DNA of 61,958 nucleotides. Source: Candidatus Parvarchaeota archaeon (GTDB taxonomy: Archaea; Nanobdellota; Nanobdellia; WJKC01). Of this stretch, positions 17,683 through 25,821 are shown piece by piece. Numbering within the stretch: position 1 is the first letter of the stretch; each line of letters starts with the position of its first letter. A program made the translations under genes and the position numbers. The DNA lies in NCBI GenBank assembly GCA_017608505.1, contig JAFCFT010000004.1, positions 1-61,958 on the forward strand, read 5' to 3'. The notes under the pieces are model-generated. The model was not told the origin of the DNA. It saw only the letters and a program-made list of their open reading frames with translations, and did not search any database.

Positions 17683-18273
17683 ATGAAAATACTTGAAAAA
17701 GGAACTTACAGAATAAATAATGAAGACGAATTAATAATAACTGAAGGGTGCTATTTTAAAGAAGGCTCGTTATATAATTCTAAAAACTTAGTGATAATAG
17801 GAGGCTACTTTGAAAGCCACTGTCTTGCTAATTCAAGAAGAATAACTGTTTATGGAGGCATATTTGAGCCGCTGTGCTTTACTAGTGCAACAGACGTGCA
17901 AGTAATAAATGGCAACTTTAAAGATTCATGTTTTTTGAATGCCAAAAACATACAATTGTTAGGAGGAAAGTTCGGCGAGCATTCTTTTTATAATGGAAAG
18001 CATATTAAAGGGTATTCTGATGGATCAATTAAGTCGTTGGCTAATATCAAGAAGACAAAATTAATAATCAAGACTCTAGACAACTTAATTTTTGAAAAGG
18101 GTTTTGAATCCAATATCCAAAGCGTAAAGATTTATGCTGTTAATACTAAAAATGAAATTAAAAATCACTTAATTAAAATTAGTGAAGATGATTTTAACAG
18201 GCTTTATGCGCCTGATATTGAAACGCTTGATGACAGAATTGAAGAGATTCTTAAAACAGGCTCCGCTCAGTGA
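17683..18273 (+). CDS. Protein with 18-residue beta-helix-like repeats
   Basis: Residues ~18-110 contain about five tandem 18-residue rungs of the form GGxFxxxCFxxAxxIxVx. For example, GGYFESHCLANSRRITVY is followed by GGIFEPLCFTSATDVQVI. The period and the hydrophobic/small pattern suggest a parallel beta-helix (18 = 3 x 6). A short alpha/beta C-terminal domain follows. It has no signal peptide and no recognised catalytic motif. The start is leaderless (TATA at 17649-17661). The last 23 bp overlap the convergent gatD. Function not recognised; a DUF3737-like family is possible. Confidence 0.7.
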   Translation: MKILEKGTYRINNEDELIITEGCYFKEGSLYNSKNLVIIGGYFESHCLANSRRITVYGGIFEPLCFTSATDVQVINGNFKDSCFLNAKNIQLLGGKFGEHSFYNGKHIKGYSDGSIKSLANIKKTKLIIKTLDNLIFEKGFESNIQSVKIYAVNTKNEIKNHLIKISEDDFNRLYAPDIETLDDRIEEILKTGSAQ

Positions 18274-19573
18274 ATTCGCCGGCAATGTTTGTGCTCATTA
18301 ATTTTTTGGCGTCTTCAAGGGTTTTTGAGTTGCCTAAGGCCCATACGAGCTTGACATAAGCTGTCTCAGGAATCATGTCAAGCAAGTTGCCCAGGACGCC
18401 TATGTTAACTAAGTCCCTGCCAGTTTCGTAAACATTCATGTTAATCCTGCCCCAAATGGTTTGAGAAGCCATGAATATGATGCCGCGTTTTGCAAAGCGC
18501 TTTAGCGCCATGAAATTTTCTTCATTCTCTTTTGAGAATTTGTCGTAACTCTTAATTGGGAAATGGCCAAGCCCAGTGCCTTCAATAACAAGGCCTTGGT
18601 ATTTGTTTTTAATAAGGGATTTTATGATGTCGCTTTTAAGACCTGGAAATGTTTTAATTATTGCCACTTTGTCGCAGACTTTGTTTTTAAAAATTAATTT
18701 GCGGGTCTTATCAACGCGCGCATAATCATTGCGCAAGATTTCTAATTCTAAAGAAGGGTATTTAACGCGTGCAAAAGGCTTGACTCCTATGCTTTTGAAA
18801 GCGTCGCGTCTGCTTGTGTGGCATTTCCTCACCCTGTTTCCTTGATGCAGTGCGCAAGAATTATCATTTAAGTCTTCATGCATGCAAACCATGACTTCTG
18901 CTATGTCGCTTGTTGCTGCTTTCACAGCGCACAATATATTCATGTGAGCGTCGCAAGATGCTCTATCAGGACTGCGCTGAGCGCCTACAAAGACAACAGG
19001 GATAGGTAAGTTTTGAAGAGCAAATGAGAGATACGCAGCAGAATAGCCAAGAGTATCTGTGCCATGAAGAACTACAACGCCGTCAGCACCTTCATTTATT
19101 GCGTCGCGGACTCCTTTTGCAATAAGAGCCCAATGGTGAGGAGTCATGCATTCGCTAAGCATTTGAAAAAGAATTTTTATACTAATGTTTGCAACATCAT
19201 TTATTCTTGGTGTGAAACTTAAGATTTCTTCAGGAGTTATTGCTGGTTTAACAGCGCCTGTCCTATAGTCGATTCTTGAAGCAATTGTTCCTCCAGCAGC
19301 TAAAAGGACTACATTTTTTTTCTTAGGGTCTTTTGCAAATTTGATTTTTGGAAGTTTTTCGCGTTTCATGGAGCCTAATCTTTTGACACTATCTGGCTTA
19401 ATTCCAATATTATAACCGTTTTCTAATTTAAGAACAAGGGTGTTTGGGTCGCCTTCAGTTCTTGGCATCAAGTAGCCCTTAACTTTAAAATTCTTAGAAG
19501 ATACTTCAATTAAATCATAAAGTTTGATTTTTTCGCGTTTAAGCAAGGACTGAATTTTCTTTGAGTAAGTCAT
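18251..19573 (-). CDS. gatD: Glutamyl-tRNA(Gln) amidotransferase subunit D
   Basis: Asparaginase-like subunit that supplies ammonia to GatE. After a small N-terminal beta domain comes LLAAGGTIASRIDY (first catalytic Thr), then VVLHGTDTLGYSAAYLSF (Thr-Asp pair), FVGAQRSPDRASCDA, and VIEGTGLGHFP. At 440 residues the length is normal. The ATG at 19573 (MTYSKKIQ) is preferred to the upstream TTG. A T-rich TATA-like element (~19596-19605) gives a leaderless start, and the upstream codons would overlap minD. Confidence 0.93.
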   Translation of the reverse strand: MTYSKKIQSLLKREKIKLYDLIEVSSKNFKVKGYLMPRTEGDPNTLVLKLENGYNIGIKPDSVKRLGSMKREKLPKIKFAKDPKKKNVVLLAAGGTIASRIDYRTGAVKPAITPEEILSFTPRINDVANISIKILFQMLSECMTPHHWALIAKGVRDAINEGADGVVVLHGTDTLGYSAAYLSFALQNLPIPVVFVGAQRSPDRASCDAHMNILCAVKAATSDIAEVMVCMHEDLNDNSCALHQGNRVRKCHTSRRDAFKSIGVKPFARVKYPSLELEILRNDYARVDKTRKLIFKNKVCDKVAIIKTFPGLKSDIIKSLIKNKYQGLVIEGTGLGHFPIKSYDKFSKENEENFMALKRFAKRGIIFMASQTIWGRINMNVYETGRDLVNIGVLGNLLDMIPETAYVKLVWALGNSKTLEDAKKLMSTNIAGEFTERSLF

Positions 19574-19613
19574 TAAAAAAGAAGAGATAAAATAATAATA
19601 AAAAAGTTTCTTT

Positions 19614-20363
19614 CTAGTCAAACCACCCGATGATGCGCTCTATAATGCCTCTGTTAGGGAATGTTTGTCCTGTTATTTTCTCTAATAGTTTCTTGTAAGC
19701 CCTAGCAGGCCTGCTTCTGCCGTACAAGTGAATTACTGGAACTCTCTTGTCTGTGCTTTTTTGCACATTATCATCAGGAGGGATTACTGCCAAAATGTCA
19801 ACTTTTAATGCTTTCTTAACTTTTTCAACATCTTCAGGCTCTAATTCTGCGTTGTTAAGAACAAGGCCTAAGATTTTCTTTTTCTTGCTTTTCACGTATT
19901 CAATAGTTCTTTTTGCTTCTAACAAGCTAGCCCATGTTGGATTGGCAACAATTATCACTTCGTCAACAGAATCTATTCCTGCTTTGGTCTCTTCGCCAAG
20001 AGTTGGCGGACAGTCCAAAAGTATGAAGTCTGTGTATTCTTTTAAGAACTTTATGATTTCTTTCATTTTTTTTGAATTCACTGCAACACCGTTTGAATTG
20101 TGGCTCGATGGGATCACTTTAAGACCAGAAGGATGAGCGTACACTGCATCAGCAACAGAAGCCTTGCCTACAAGTATATCGTTCAAGGTTGCAGGGAATC
20201 TGTAATTCCCCAAGTATAAACCAAGACTTGAACTAGTAACATTAGCATCTATCGCAACTACATTGTTGCCATAGTCAAATGCAAGGCTAGCCCCTATGTT
20301 TGCTGTTACAGTCGTTTTGCCAACCCCTCCTTTCCCGCTTACAATCCCTATAACCCTTGTCAT
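19614..20363 (-). CDS. minD: MinD/ParA-family P-loop ATPase
   Basis: Deviant Walker A GKGGVGKTT (residues ~10-18), switch I (VAIDANVTSSSLGLYLG) and Walker B (FILLDCPPTLGEETKA) are as in MinD/ParA proteins. These act in spatial organisation or as partner-regulating ATPases in archaea. The 249-residue length fits. A C-terminal amphipathic stretch (RGIIERIIGWFD) could be a MinD-type membrane-targeting helix. A GGAGGGC Shine-Dalgarno lies ~8 nt before the ATG, within the upstream 55-aa ORF, which it overlaps by 4 nt. Confidence 0.88.
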   Translation of the reverse strand: MTRVIGIVSGKGGVGKTTVTANIGASLAFDYGNNVVAIDANVTSSSLGLYLGNYRFPATLNDILVGKASVADAVYAHPSGLKVIPSSHNSNGVAVNSKKMKEIIKFLKEYTDFILLDCPPTLGEETKAGIDSVDEVIIVANPTWASLLEAKRTIEYVKSKKKKILGLVLNNAELEPEDVEKVKKALKVDILAVIPPDDNVQKSTDKRVPVIHLYGRSRPARAYKKLLEKITGQTFPNRGIIERIIGWFD

Positions 20364-20527
20364 TTGTAAGCCCTCCTTCCATCGTTCGTTTGCGGAATTT
20401 CAGTGCAACTGTCATCAAGAATCGCACTTTCAAGTTTTTCCATTACTTTTTTCCCTGAAGTCTTTCTGAATTTTTTTGTTTTCGGGGCTCTTTTCCTCAT
20501 TTCCTCTAAAAATAAGTCAAAATCCAT
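20360..20527 (-). CDS. Small basic protein translationally coupled to MinD
   Basis: A 55-residue ORF starting MDFDLFLEEMRKRAPKTKK and ending NDGRRAYK. Its TGA overlaps the MinD ATG (ATGA). A TATA-like TTAAATAA at ~20550-20557 (minus: CTTAAATAATC) is about 26 nt before the ATG, so this ORF rather than minD is the first gene of the transcript. The composition is charged and helical, with no TM segment. A palindrome (CTTCAGGAATGAAG, 20534-20547) lies between TATA and start. A MinD partner or regulator is inference from coupling alone. Confidence 0.6.
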   Translation of the reverse strand: MDFDLFLEEMRKRAPKTKKFRKTSGKKVMEKLESAILDDSCTEIPQTNDGRRAYK

Positions 20528-20591
20528 AAAATACTTCAGGAATGAAGGATTATTTAAGTATTATTAAAACGTAGAGTATATAATTTTTAAG

Positions 20592-20612
20592 GCCCCTGCA
20601 ATATGCAGGGGC
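20592..20612 (-). terminator. Strong hairpin downstream of the Cys-rich gene
   Basis: GCCCCTGCA and TGCAGGGGC form a perfect 9-bp stem with a 3-nt loop, followed on minus by TTAAAAATT. It lies 20 nt beyond the stop of the minus gene at 20632-20949. A terminator or 3' stabiliser fits. Confidence 0.5.
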
Positions 20613-20631
20613 TTTAAAGGAAAGAAGGGGT

Positions 20632-20949
20632 TTAATATATTACTGAATCAAAGTCGTATGCGTCTAAAAACAAAGTTTTGAATTTGGATAGGGTGTTCTC
20701 ATTTTCTATTTGGAGCGAAATAAGCTCCATTAAGCAATGTCTGCATATTGAATATTTGTCAGATAAATCGCAATGCAGGTCTTTAAAGCTTTTAATATTC
20801 TTGCGAATAGCGGTTTTAAGCGCATTAGTATCAAGCGCGTTTTCATAGTTAAGCCATTGCAGAGCGCAGTTAATTAGCTCATTAATTCTGCGCCTACTTA
20901 AAGGGGAATTCAGGATCCAACTGCATCGTAAACACCTTATTGACTGCAT
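20632..20949 (-). CDS. Hypothetical protein with two CxxC pairs
   Basis: About 105 residues, starting MQSIRCLRCSWIL, with a second pair in YSICRHCLMEL. The two CxxC pairs could bind one zinc with a helical insert between. The ATG at 20949 is preceded by GAGGTG, a possible Shine-Dalgarno. An upstream TATA (ATATATAAATAA, ~21081-21092 on minus) would give a leader of about 110 nt, unusual here because most transcripts are leaderless. The sequence ATTGACTGCATGG around the start is repeated at 21052-21064 in that leader. No function recognised. Confidence 0.55.
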   Translation of the reverse strand: MQSIRCLRCSWILNSPLSRRRINELINCALQWLNYENALDTNALKTAIRKNIKSFKDLHCDLSDKYSICRHCLMELISLQIENENTLSKFKTLFLDAYDFDSVIY

Positions 20950-21441
20950 GGCAAACACCTCAAAAAGAAAAAGAAAAAAGCAGCCAATTAATAGTGTGTG
21001 TTAGTTACACACCACAAGGTAGGTCTAAAGGATACAATATACCTATCCATAATTGACTGCATGGTATTTATTATGTAGCGCTTATTTATATATATTAGTT
21101 TAAACTTTAAAGGGACGAAAAATAAGTAAAAAGATATTTTCAGCATCATTTCATGTGGAAAACTGCAAAAAGTGTGAAAAATAAAGGATTTAAGTAATAA
21201 AAATTCCACATGAAATGAGGATTTTAGGGTTTATTTCTTGTGGAAAAGGGGTTGTGAAGGGAAAATTTCTAAAGAAAGTATTTAAATGAGTAATGACTTT
21301 AGAAAAAATTGTTGAGCGTAAAATTATACGGGCACTGTAAAGTTTCGTTCTTGGGTTAACATTCTGCTAACACATTTGTTATGTAAAAAATGTGTAAACA
21401 ATCAAATAATATAAAGGTTTCGGTGAGAGGTGATATAAAAG
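20950..21441. other. Intergenic region with long inverted repeats upstream of ftsZ
   Basis: There is no convincing gene. TCATTTCATGTGGAA at 21146-21160 is matched by its exact reverse complement at 21204-21218. A near copy, TTTCTTGTGGAAAAGGGG, lies at 21234-21251. Further right, ACACATTT and AAATGTGT (21370-21396) form another inverted repeat. The region between the 15-bp arms is A/T-rich. ftsZ has GAGGTGAT as a Shine-Dalgarno at 21426-21433 and a TATA-like AATATAAA at ~21407. The minus strand of the left part carries the leader of the Cys-rich gene. Confidence 0.7.
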
Positions 21442-22530
21442 ATGGACTTTATTGTTGAAAGCACAATGAAAACGTTGAAAGAAAATGGGATGAGTATTGA
21501 GGAAGGCTTGGCAAGCCAAGCAAGAATAAAAGTAATAGGCGCTGGGGGCGGAGGAAGCAACTCTGTTGACTGGTTATATAAGAAGGGGATAAAGGGCGCG
21601 GAGATAATAGCAGTCAACACTGATGATCAACACTTACGCATCACCCAGGCTGATAAGAAATTATTAATAGGGAGGGAATTAACAAAAGGGCTTGGAGCAG
21701 GCGGAGACCCTAAGATAGGGGAACAAGCAGCAGAAGAGTCGCGCCAGGAATTAAAAGAGTTGCTAAAAGATACAGACATGCTTTTTGCCCTAACAGGCCT
21801 TGGAGGAGGAACAGGCACTGGAGCCCTTCCAGTAATTGCTCAAATGGCAAAAGACATGGGAGCTATAGTTGTAGGAGTAGTAACAATGCCTTTTAAAATT
21901 GAGAGAGCAAGAGTGGACAAGGCTGAAATGGGCTTGCAAAAACTAAGAAAGTCATGCAATTCAGTAATAGTAATTGACAACAACAGATTAGTTGAAATTG
22001 CAGGAAATCTTCCAGTAAATCAAGCATTTGCTGTGGCTAACGAGTTAGTCGCTACAATGATTAAGTCAATAGTTGAAACAATAGCGCTCCCAAGCTTAGT
22101 GAATCTTGACTTTGCTGATGTCAAAGCAATAATGACTCACGGCAGCTTATGCAGCATGGGAGTTGGTGAAAGCGACAGTGAGAACAGAGTAGAAGAAGCA
22201 GTAAGAAGAGCTATGAACAACCCACTATTAGAAGTTGATTACAAAGGGGCTACAGGCGCATTAATACACATAACAGGAGGACCTGACATGACCCTTGAAG
22301 AAGTAAACAGGGTTGGCGAATTAATAACAGAATCACTTGACAGCGACGCAATGGTGATGTGGGGCTCAAGAATCCAAGAAGACATGAAAGGAAGGATTCG
22401 AGTAATGCTTATATCCACTGGCGTCAAATCGCCATGGATTATCGGCCCAGAAGAGGTCGAGCACAAAGTAAGCGCCCAAGAAGGACTAAATGAAGTATCG
22501 CAAGAATTAGGAATCAGCATAATTAGGTGA
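21442..22530 (+). CDS. ftsZ: Cell division protein FtsZ
   Basis: Tubulin-like GTPase that forms the division ring. IKVIGAGGGGSNSVDWL (~29-45), the tubulin signature GLGGGTGTGALPVIA (~118-132) and NTDDQHL are in place. The T7 loop region reads NLDFADVKAIM (NxDxxD). At 362 residues it ends soon after the globular domain with a short tail. Shine-Dalgarno GAGGTGAT is 8-15 nt before the ATG. Two hairpins follow the gene. Confidence 0.96.
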   Translation: MDFIVESTMKTLKENGMSIEEGLASQARIKVIGAGGGGSNSVDWLYKKGIKGAEIIAVNTDDQHLRITQADKKLLIGRELTKGLGAGGDPKIGEQAAEESRQELKELLKDTDMLFALTGLGGGTGTGALPVIAQMAKDMGAIVVGVVTMPFKIERARVDKAEMGLQKLRKSCNSVIVIDNNRLVEIAGNLPVNQAFAVANELVATMIKSIVETIALPSLVNLDFADVKAIMTHGSLCSMGVGESDSENRVEEAVRRAMNNPLLEVDYKGATGALIHITGGPDMTLEEVNRVGELITESLDSDAMVMWGSRIQEDMKGRIRVMLISTGVKSPWIIGPEEVEHKVSAQEGLNEVSQELGISIIR

Positions 22531-22533
22531 GGA

Positions 22534-22561
22534 CCGTTAAAGGGCCCCCCAACTTTAACGG
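22534..22561 (+). terminator. Hairpin directly after ftsZ
   Basis: CCGTTAAAG (22534-22542) and CTTTAACGG (22553-22561) form a perfect 9-bp stem closing a C-rich loop, 3 nt after the ftsZ stop. Confidence 0.5.
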
Positions 22562-22593
22562 CCCTCCCAATCCCCCATCCCCTTATTTCTCAG

Positions 22594-22618
22594 GCCCTAA
22601 GACGGTTGGTCTTAGGGC
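22594..22618. terminator. Bidirectional terminator between ftsZ and nitroreductase
   Basis: GCCCTAAGAC and GTCTTAGGGC form a perfect 10-bp stem with a 5-nt loop (GGTTG), followed by ATTTTTAAT. The convergent nitroreductase gene ends at 22623, so it can serve both transcripts. Confidence 0.6.
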
Positions 22619-22622
22619 ATTT

Positions 22623-23180
22623 TTAATAAGTTTTTTTAGGTACTTGTTTAACCCATTTTTCGCCGTATTTGTCAAAAAAAGTAATTGACTTTAAGTCGAT
22701 CCTTTTTGGAACAATAGTCTCTTCTCTAGGATATCCAAGAGCTATAACGCTGTATACTTTCTTGTCTTCAGGTATTTTTAGGATTCTTTTGACTTCTTCC
22801 TCATCATATAAGCCAACATGAGTTCCTTGCAAGCCGTATGCTGTAAGAGAAAGCAACATGTTTTGAATTGCCATGCCTGCTGAAAGAGAAGCGTACAATT
22901 CAGCCCTATCGCCAAACTTCATTCTTAAAAGATTGATTTTTGATAAAAGAACTATTATTACAGGCGCTTTTGCAACCCAAACCTGCTCATAGCACGCATC
23001 AGCAAATTTGCGTATTTTTTCTTTGTCCTTTACTATGACAAACTCTTTGTCTTGAACATTTCCAGCAGAAGGCGCCCACAAAGCAGACTCTAAAACATTA
23101 AAAAGAATATCATCATCAATTTTTTGGTCTTTAAATGCCCTGACACTTCTTCTTTTTTTAATAGCTTCTAATACATCCAT
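22623..23180 (-). CDS. Nitroreductase-family FMN protein
   Basis: FMN-dependent oxidoreductase family. It starts MDVLEAIKKRRSVRAFKDQ, the FMN-binding RRSVR motif, then ALWAPSAGNVQDKEFVIV and GMAIQNMLLSLTAYGLQGTHVG, and ends with IALGYPREE. At 185 residues it is full length. The ATG at 23180 is used. A TATA-like AATTTATAAC about 27 nt upstream (~23205-23212 on minus) supports a leaderless start, and upstream codons would overlap the divergent ligase gene. Natural substrate unknown. Confidence 0.88.
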   Translation of the reverse strand: MDVLEAIKKRRSVRAFKDQKIDDDILFNVLESALWAPSAGNVQDKEFVIVKDKEKIRKFADACYEQVWVAKAPVIIVLLSKINLLRMKFGDRAELYASLSAGMAIQNMLLSLTAYGLQGTHVGLYDEEEVKRILKIPEDKKVYSVIALGYPREETIVPKRIDLKSITFFDKYGEKWVKQVPKKTY

Positions 23181-23220
23181 AAAAGAATTTAAGGAAGAGT
23201 CTGTTATAAATTTATTGATA

Positions 23221-24882
23221 ATGAAATATTTAGAACTTGCAAAACTGATAGAAGCCTTGGAAAGCACTACTAAGCGTCTTGAAATGACAAGCATGCTTAC
23301 AGAATTCTTAAAAAACACAAAAGCAGACGAGCTAAAAGAAGTAATACTGCTTCTTCAAGGAAGGGCGTTTCCAGAATACAGTGAAGAAGTGATAGGTGTT
23401 GCAAGCAAATTAATGGTAAAAGCAATAAGTAAAGCATCTGGGATAAAAGAAGAAGAAATAATTAGGCTGTGGAAAGAGACAGGAGATTTAGGCATTACAG
23501 CAGAAAATGTATTGAAAAAGAAAAAACAAATGACTTTAAGAAGCGAAGTGTTGACAACAAGCAAAGTCCTATCTAACTTACAGGCGCTAAGTAAGCTCAC
23601 TGGCAAAGGAACTGTGAGTAAAAAATTAGGGTTAATAAGCGAATTGTTAATGCAGGCAAGCCCTAAGGAAGCAAAATACATAGTTAGAACAATTCTCGGC
23701 ATATTAAGAGTTGGAGTTGGAGGAGGCATAATAAGAGACGCGCTTGCAGAAGCATTTAATTGTGACAAAGAATTGATTGAAAGAGCATACAATCTGCTGG
23801 CAGATTACTCAGAAGTTGCAGTTATCTGCGCCACCAAAGGAGACAGCGGGCTTAAGAAAGTTAGCTTATCTTACGGTTCCCCTGTTAAAGTAATGCTTTA
23901 TCAAAAAGAAGAAGACATAAAAGAGGGTTTTAAGAGAGTTGGCAAACCCTGTTCAATACAATACAAGTATGACGGCCTAAGACTTCAAGTCCACAAAAAA
24001 GGAGACGAAGTGATTTTATTTACAAGAAGGCTTGATAATGTAACAAAAATGTTTCCAGAAGTTGTTGAAGCTGTAAAAAAAAGTATTTCTGTTGACTGCA
24101 TCATTGAAGGAGAAGGCGTTGGCTATCATCCAAAATTAAAGTCTTACAAACCTTTTCAAGAGATAAGCAAACGCATAAAGCGCAAATATAAAATTCATGA
24201 ATTAATGAGCGAAACGCCTGTGGTGCTTTATGTATTTGATATTTTAAAGTACAAAGAAGAAAGCTGTTTGGAAAAACCATACAAAGAAAGGCTTGCGCTC
24301 CTAAAAAAAGTTGTTAAAGAAATTCATTGGAGAATAGAATTAGTGAAGCAAATAATAACAAGTGATGAAGCTGAAGCTTTAAAATTCTACAAAGAAGCTC
24401 TTTCAAAAGACCAAGAAGGAGTAATGATGAAAAATTTAAACGCGCCTTACCAGCCAGGCTCAAGAGTAGGTTATGGCGTAAAAATCAAGCCAATAATGGA
24501 ACCTCTAGACTTAGTCATAACAGGCGCAGAGTGGGGCCAAGGCAGGCGCGCTCACTGGCTATCAAGCTTTGTGCTTGCTTGCAAAAGCAATGGCAAATTA
24601 TTAGAGATAGGCAAAATGGGGACTGGACTAAGTGATGAACAGTTCTCTGAAATCACAAAAAAGCTAAAGCCTTTAATAATAAGTGAAGAAGGAAAACAAG
24701 TAAAAGTAAAGCCAGTAATAATAGTTGAAGTTGGGTATGAAGAGATTCAAAAGAGCCCTACATACTCGTCTGGTTATGCTTTGCGCTTCCCAAGACTGAT
24801 GCGCTTTAGACCTGACAAGGAAGAGCCAGACAGCATTGAAAGAATAATTGAGATATATAAGAGCCAAGGCAAGTCAAAGTAA
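23221..24882 (+). CDS. lig: ATP-dependent DNA ligase
   Basis: Archaeal replicative ligase of 553 residues. The nucleotidyl-transfer motif I is YKYDGLRLQVHK (active-site Lys ~244). Motif III (VLYVFDIL), motif IV (EGVMMKNL) and motif V (YGVKIKP) follow, then the OB-fold. The N-terminal DNA-binding domain starts MKYLELAKLIEALE. The ATG at 23221 is the natural start. It is divergent from nitroreductase with a 40-bp gap. Confidence 0.95.
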   Translation: MKYLELAKLIEALESTTKRLEMTSMLTEFLKNTKADELKEVILLLQGRAFPEYSEEVIGVASKLMVKAISKASGIKEEEIIRLWKETGDLGITAENVLKKKKQMTLRSEVLTTSKVLSNLQALSKLTGKGTVSKKLGLISELLMQASPKEAKYIVRTILGILRVGVGGGIIRDALAEAFNCDKELIERAYNLLADYSEVAVICATKGDSGLKKVSLSYGSPVKVMLYQKEEDIKEGFKRVGKPCSIQYKYDGLRLQVHKKGDEVILFTRRLDNVTKMFPEVVEAVKKSISVDCIIEGEGVGYHPKLKSYKPFQEISKRIKRKYKIHELMSETPVVLYVFDILKYKEESCLEKPYKERLALLKKVVKEIHWRIELVKQIITSDEAEALKFYKEALSKDQEGVMMKNLNAPYQPGSRVGYGVKIKPIMEPLDLVITGAEWGQGRRAHWLSSFVLACKSNGKLLEIGKMGTGLSDEQFSEITKKLKPLIISEEGKQVKVKPVIIVEVGYEEIQKSPTYSSGYALRFPRLMRFRPDKEEPDSIERIIEIYKSQGKSK

Positions 24883-25003
24883 TTCTGATGAATTGTATAC
24901 TGCAGAATATAAATGTTTATAAAAGAATGTTATCACTTCCAAGTCATTAAAATCGATAAATATAAAAGTGAGGAAAATATTTTTCCAAATGTTGGGGGTA
25001 AAA

Positions 25004-25789
25004 ATGGTCTTGGATAAAAAAATAATAGGGGAATTAAGAAGACTGTTTGACCTTAATTTATATGAGGTTAATATTTGGATACACTTGTTAAGCAGAGGAG
25101 TATCCACTGCCGGAGAACTTAGCGACTTAAGCAATGTCCCGCGTTCTAGGGCTTATGACGTTTTAGAGAGTTTAGAGAAAAAAGGTTTCGTAGTTATGAA
25201 GCTTGGCAAGCCAATACAATACATAGCAGTTCCTCCTGAAGAAGTTATTTCAAGATACAATGACCTGGTCATGAAAAAAGCAAAAGAAAAATCAGAAATG
25301 CTTGAAAAGCTAAAGCAAACTGAAATGCTTAAAGAATTAAACGCATTGTATGAAAAAGGCATAGAATTTTATGACCCAACAGAGCTTTCTGGAGCTTTTA
25401 GAGGAAGGCAAAGTGCGTACAATCAAATGGAATTAATGATTAAAAAGGCGCAATCTTCAATAAAAATTGTGACAACTGAAAAAGGGGTAATAAGAAAACT
25501 TTCAGCATTAAAGACAGCGCTAAAAAAGGCTAAAAAAAGAGGTGTTGCAATCAGAGTTATGTCTCCTATGAATGAAGAAGTCAAACAAATAATTAATGAA
25601 TTTGCAGGCATAATAGAGCATAAAGAATTAAAAGACTTAAAAGCGCGATTCATACTTGTTGATGACGAAAAAATTTTGTTAATGCTTCTGGATGACGAAA
25701 AGACGCACCCTAATTATGACGTAGGCGTCTGGTTTAACAGCAAATTGTTTGGGCAGGCATTAAGCAAAATGTTTGACAAGCACTGGTAA
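25004..25789 (+). CDS. TrmB-family transcriptional regulator
   Basis: An N-terminal winged helix (LYEVNIWIHLLSRGVSTAGE, SNVPRSRAYDVLESLEKKGFV), a coiled coil (~85-110), and a C-terminal phospholipase-D-like domain (AQSSIKIVTTEKGVIRKL, ARFILVDDEKILLMLL) are as in TrmB sensors, which bind sugars or related ligands. The ATG at 25004 (MVLDKK) has a GGGGGT Shine-Dalgarno 5 nt upstream, so it is preferred over the GTG at 24968. 261 residues. Target genes are not evident from the context. Confidence 0.82.
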   Translation: MVLDKKIIGELRRLFDLNLYEVNIWIHLLSRGVSTAGELSDLSNVPRSRAYDVLESLEKKGFVVMKLGKPIQYIAVPPEEVISRYNDLVMKKAKEKSEMLEKLKQTEMLKELNALYEKGIEFYDPTELSGAFRGRQSAYNQMELMIKKAQSSIKIVTTEKGVIRKLSALKTALKKAKKRGVAIRVMSPMNEEVKQIINEFAGIIEHKELKDLKARFILVDDEKILLMLLDDEKTHPNYDVGVWFNSKLFGQALSKMFDKHW

Positions 25790-25821
25790 GATTTATAAGT
25801 AAATTCAATAAACAAAATTTC

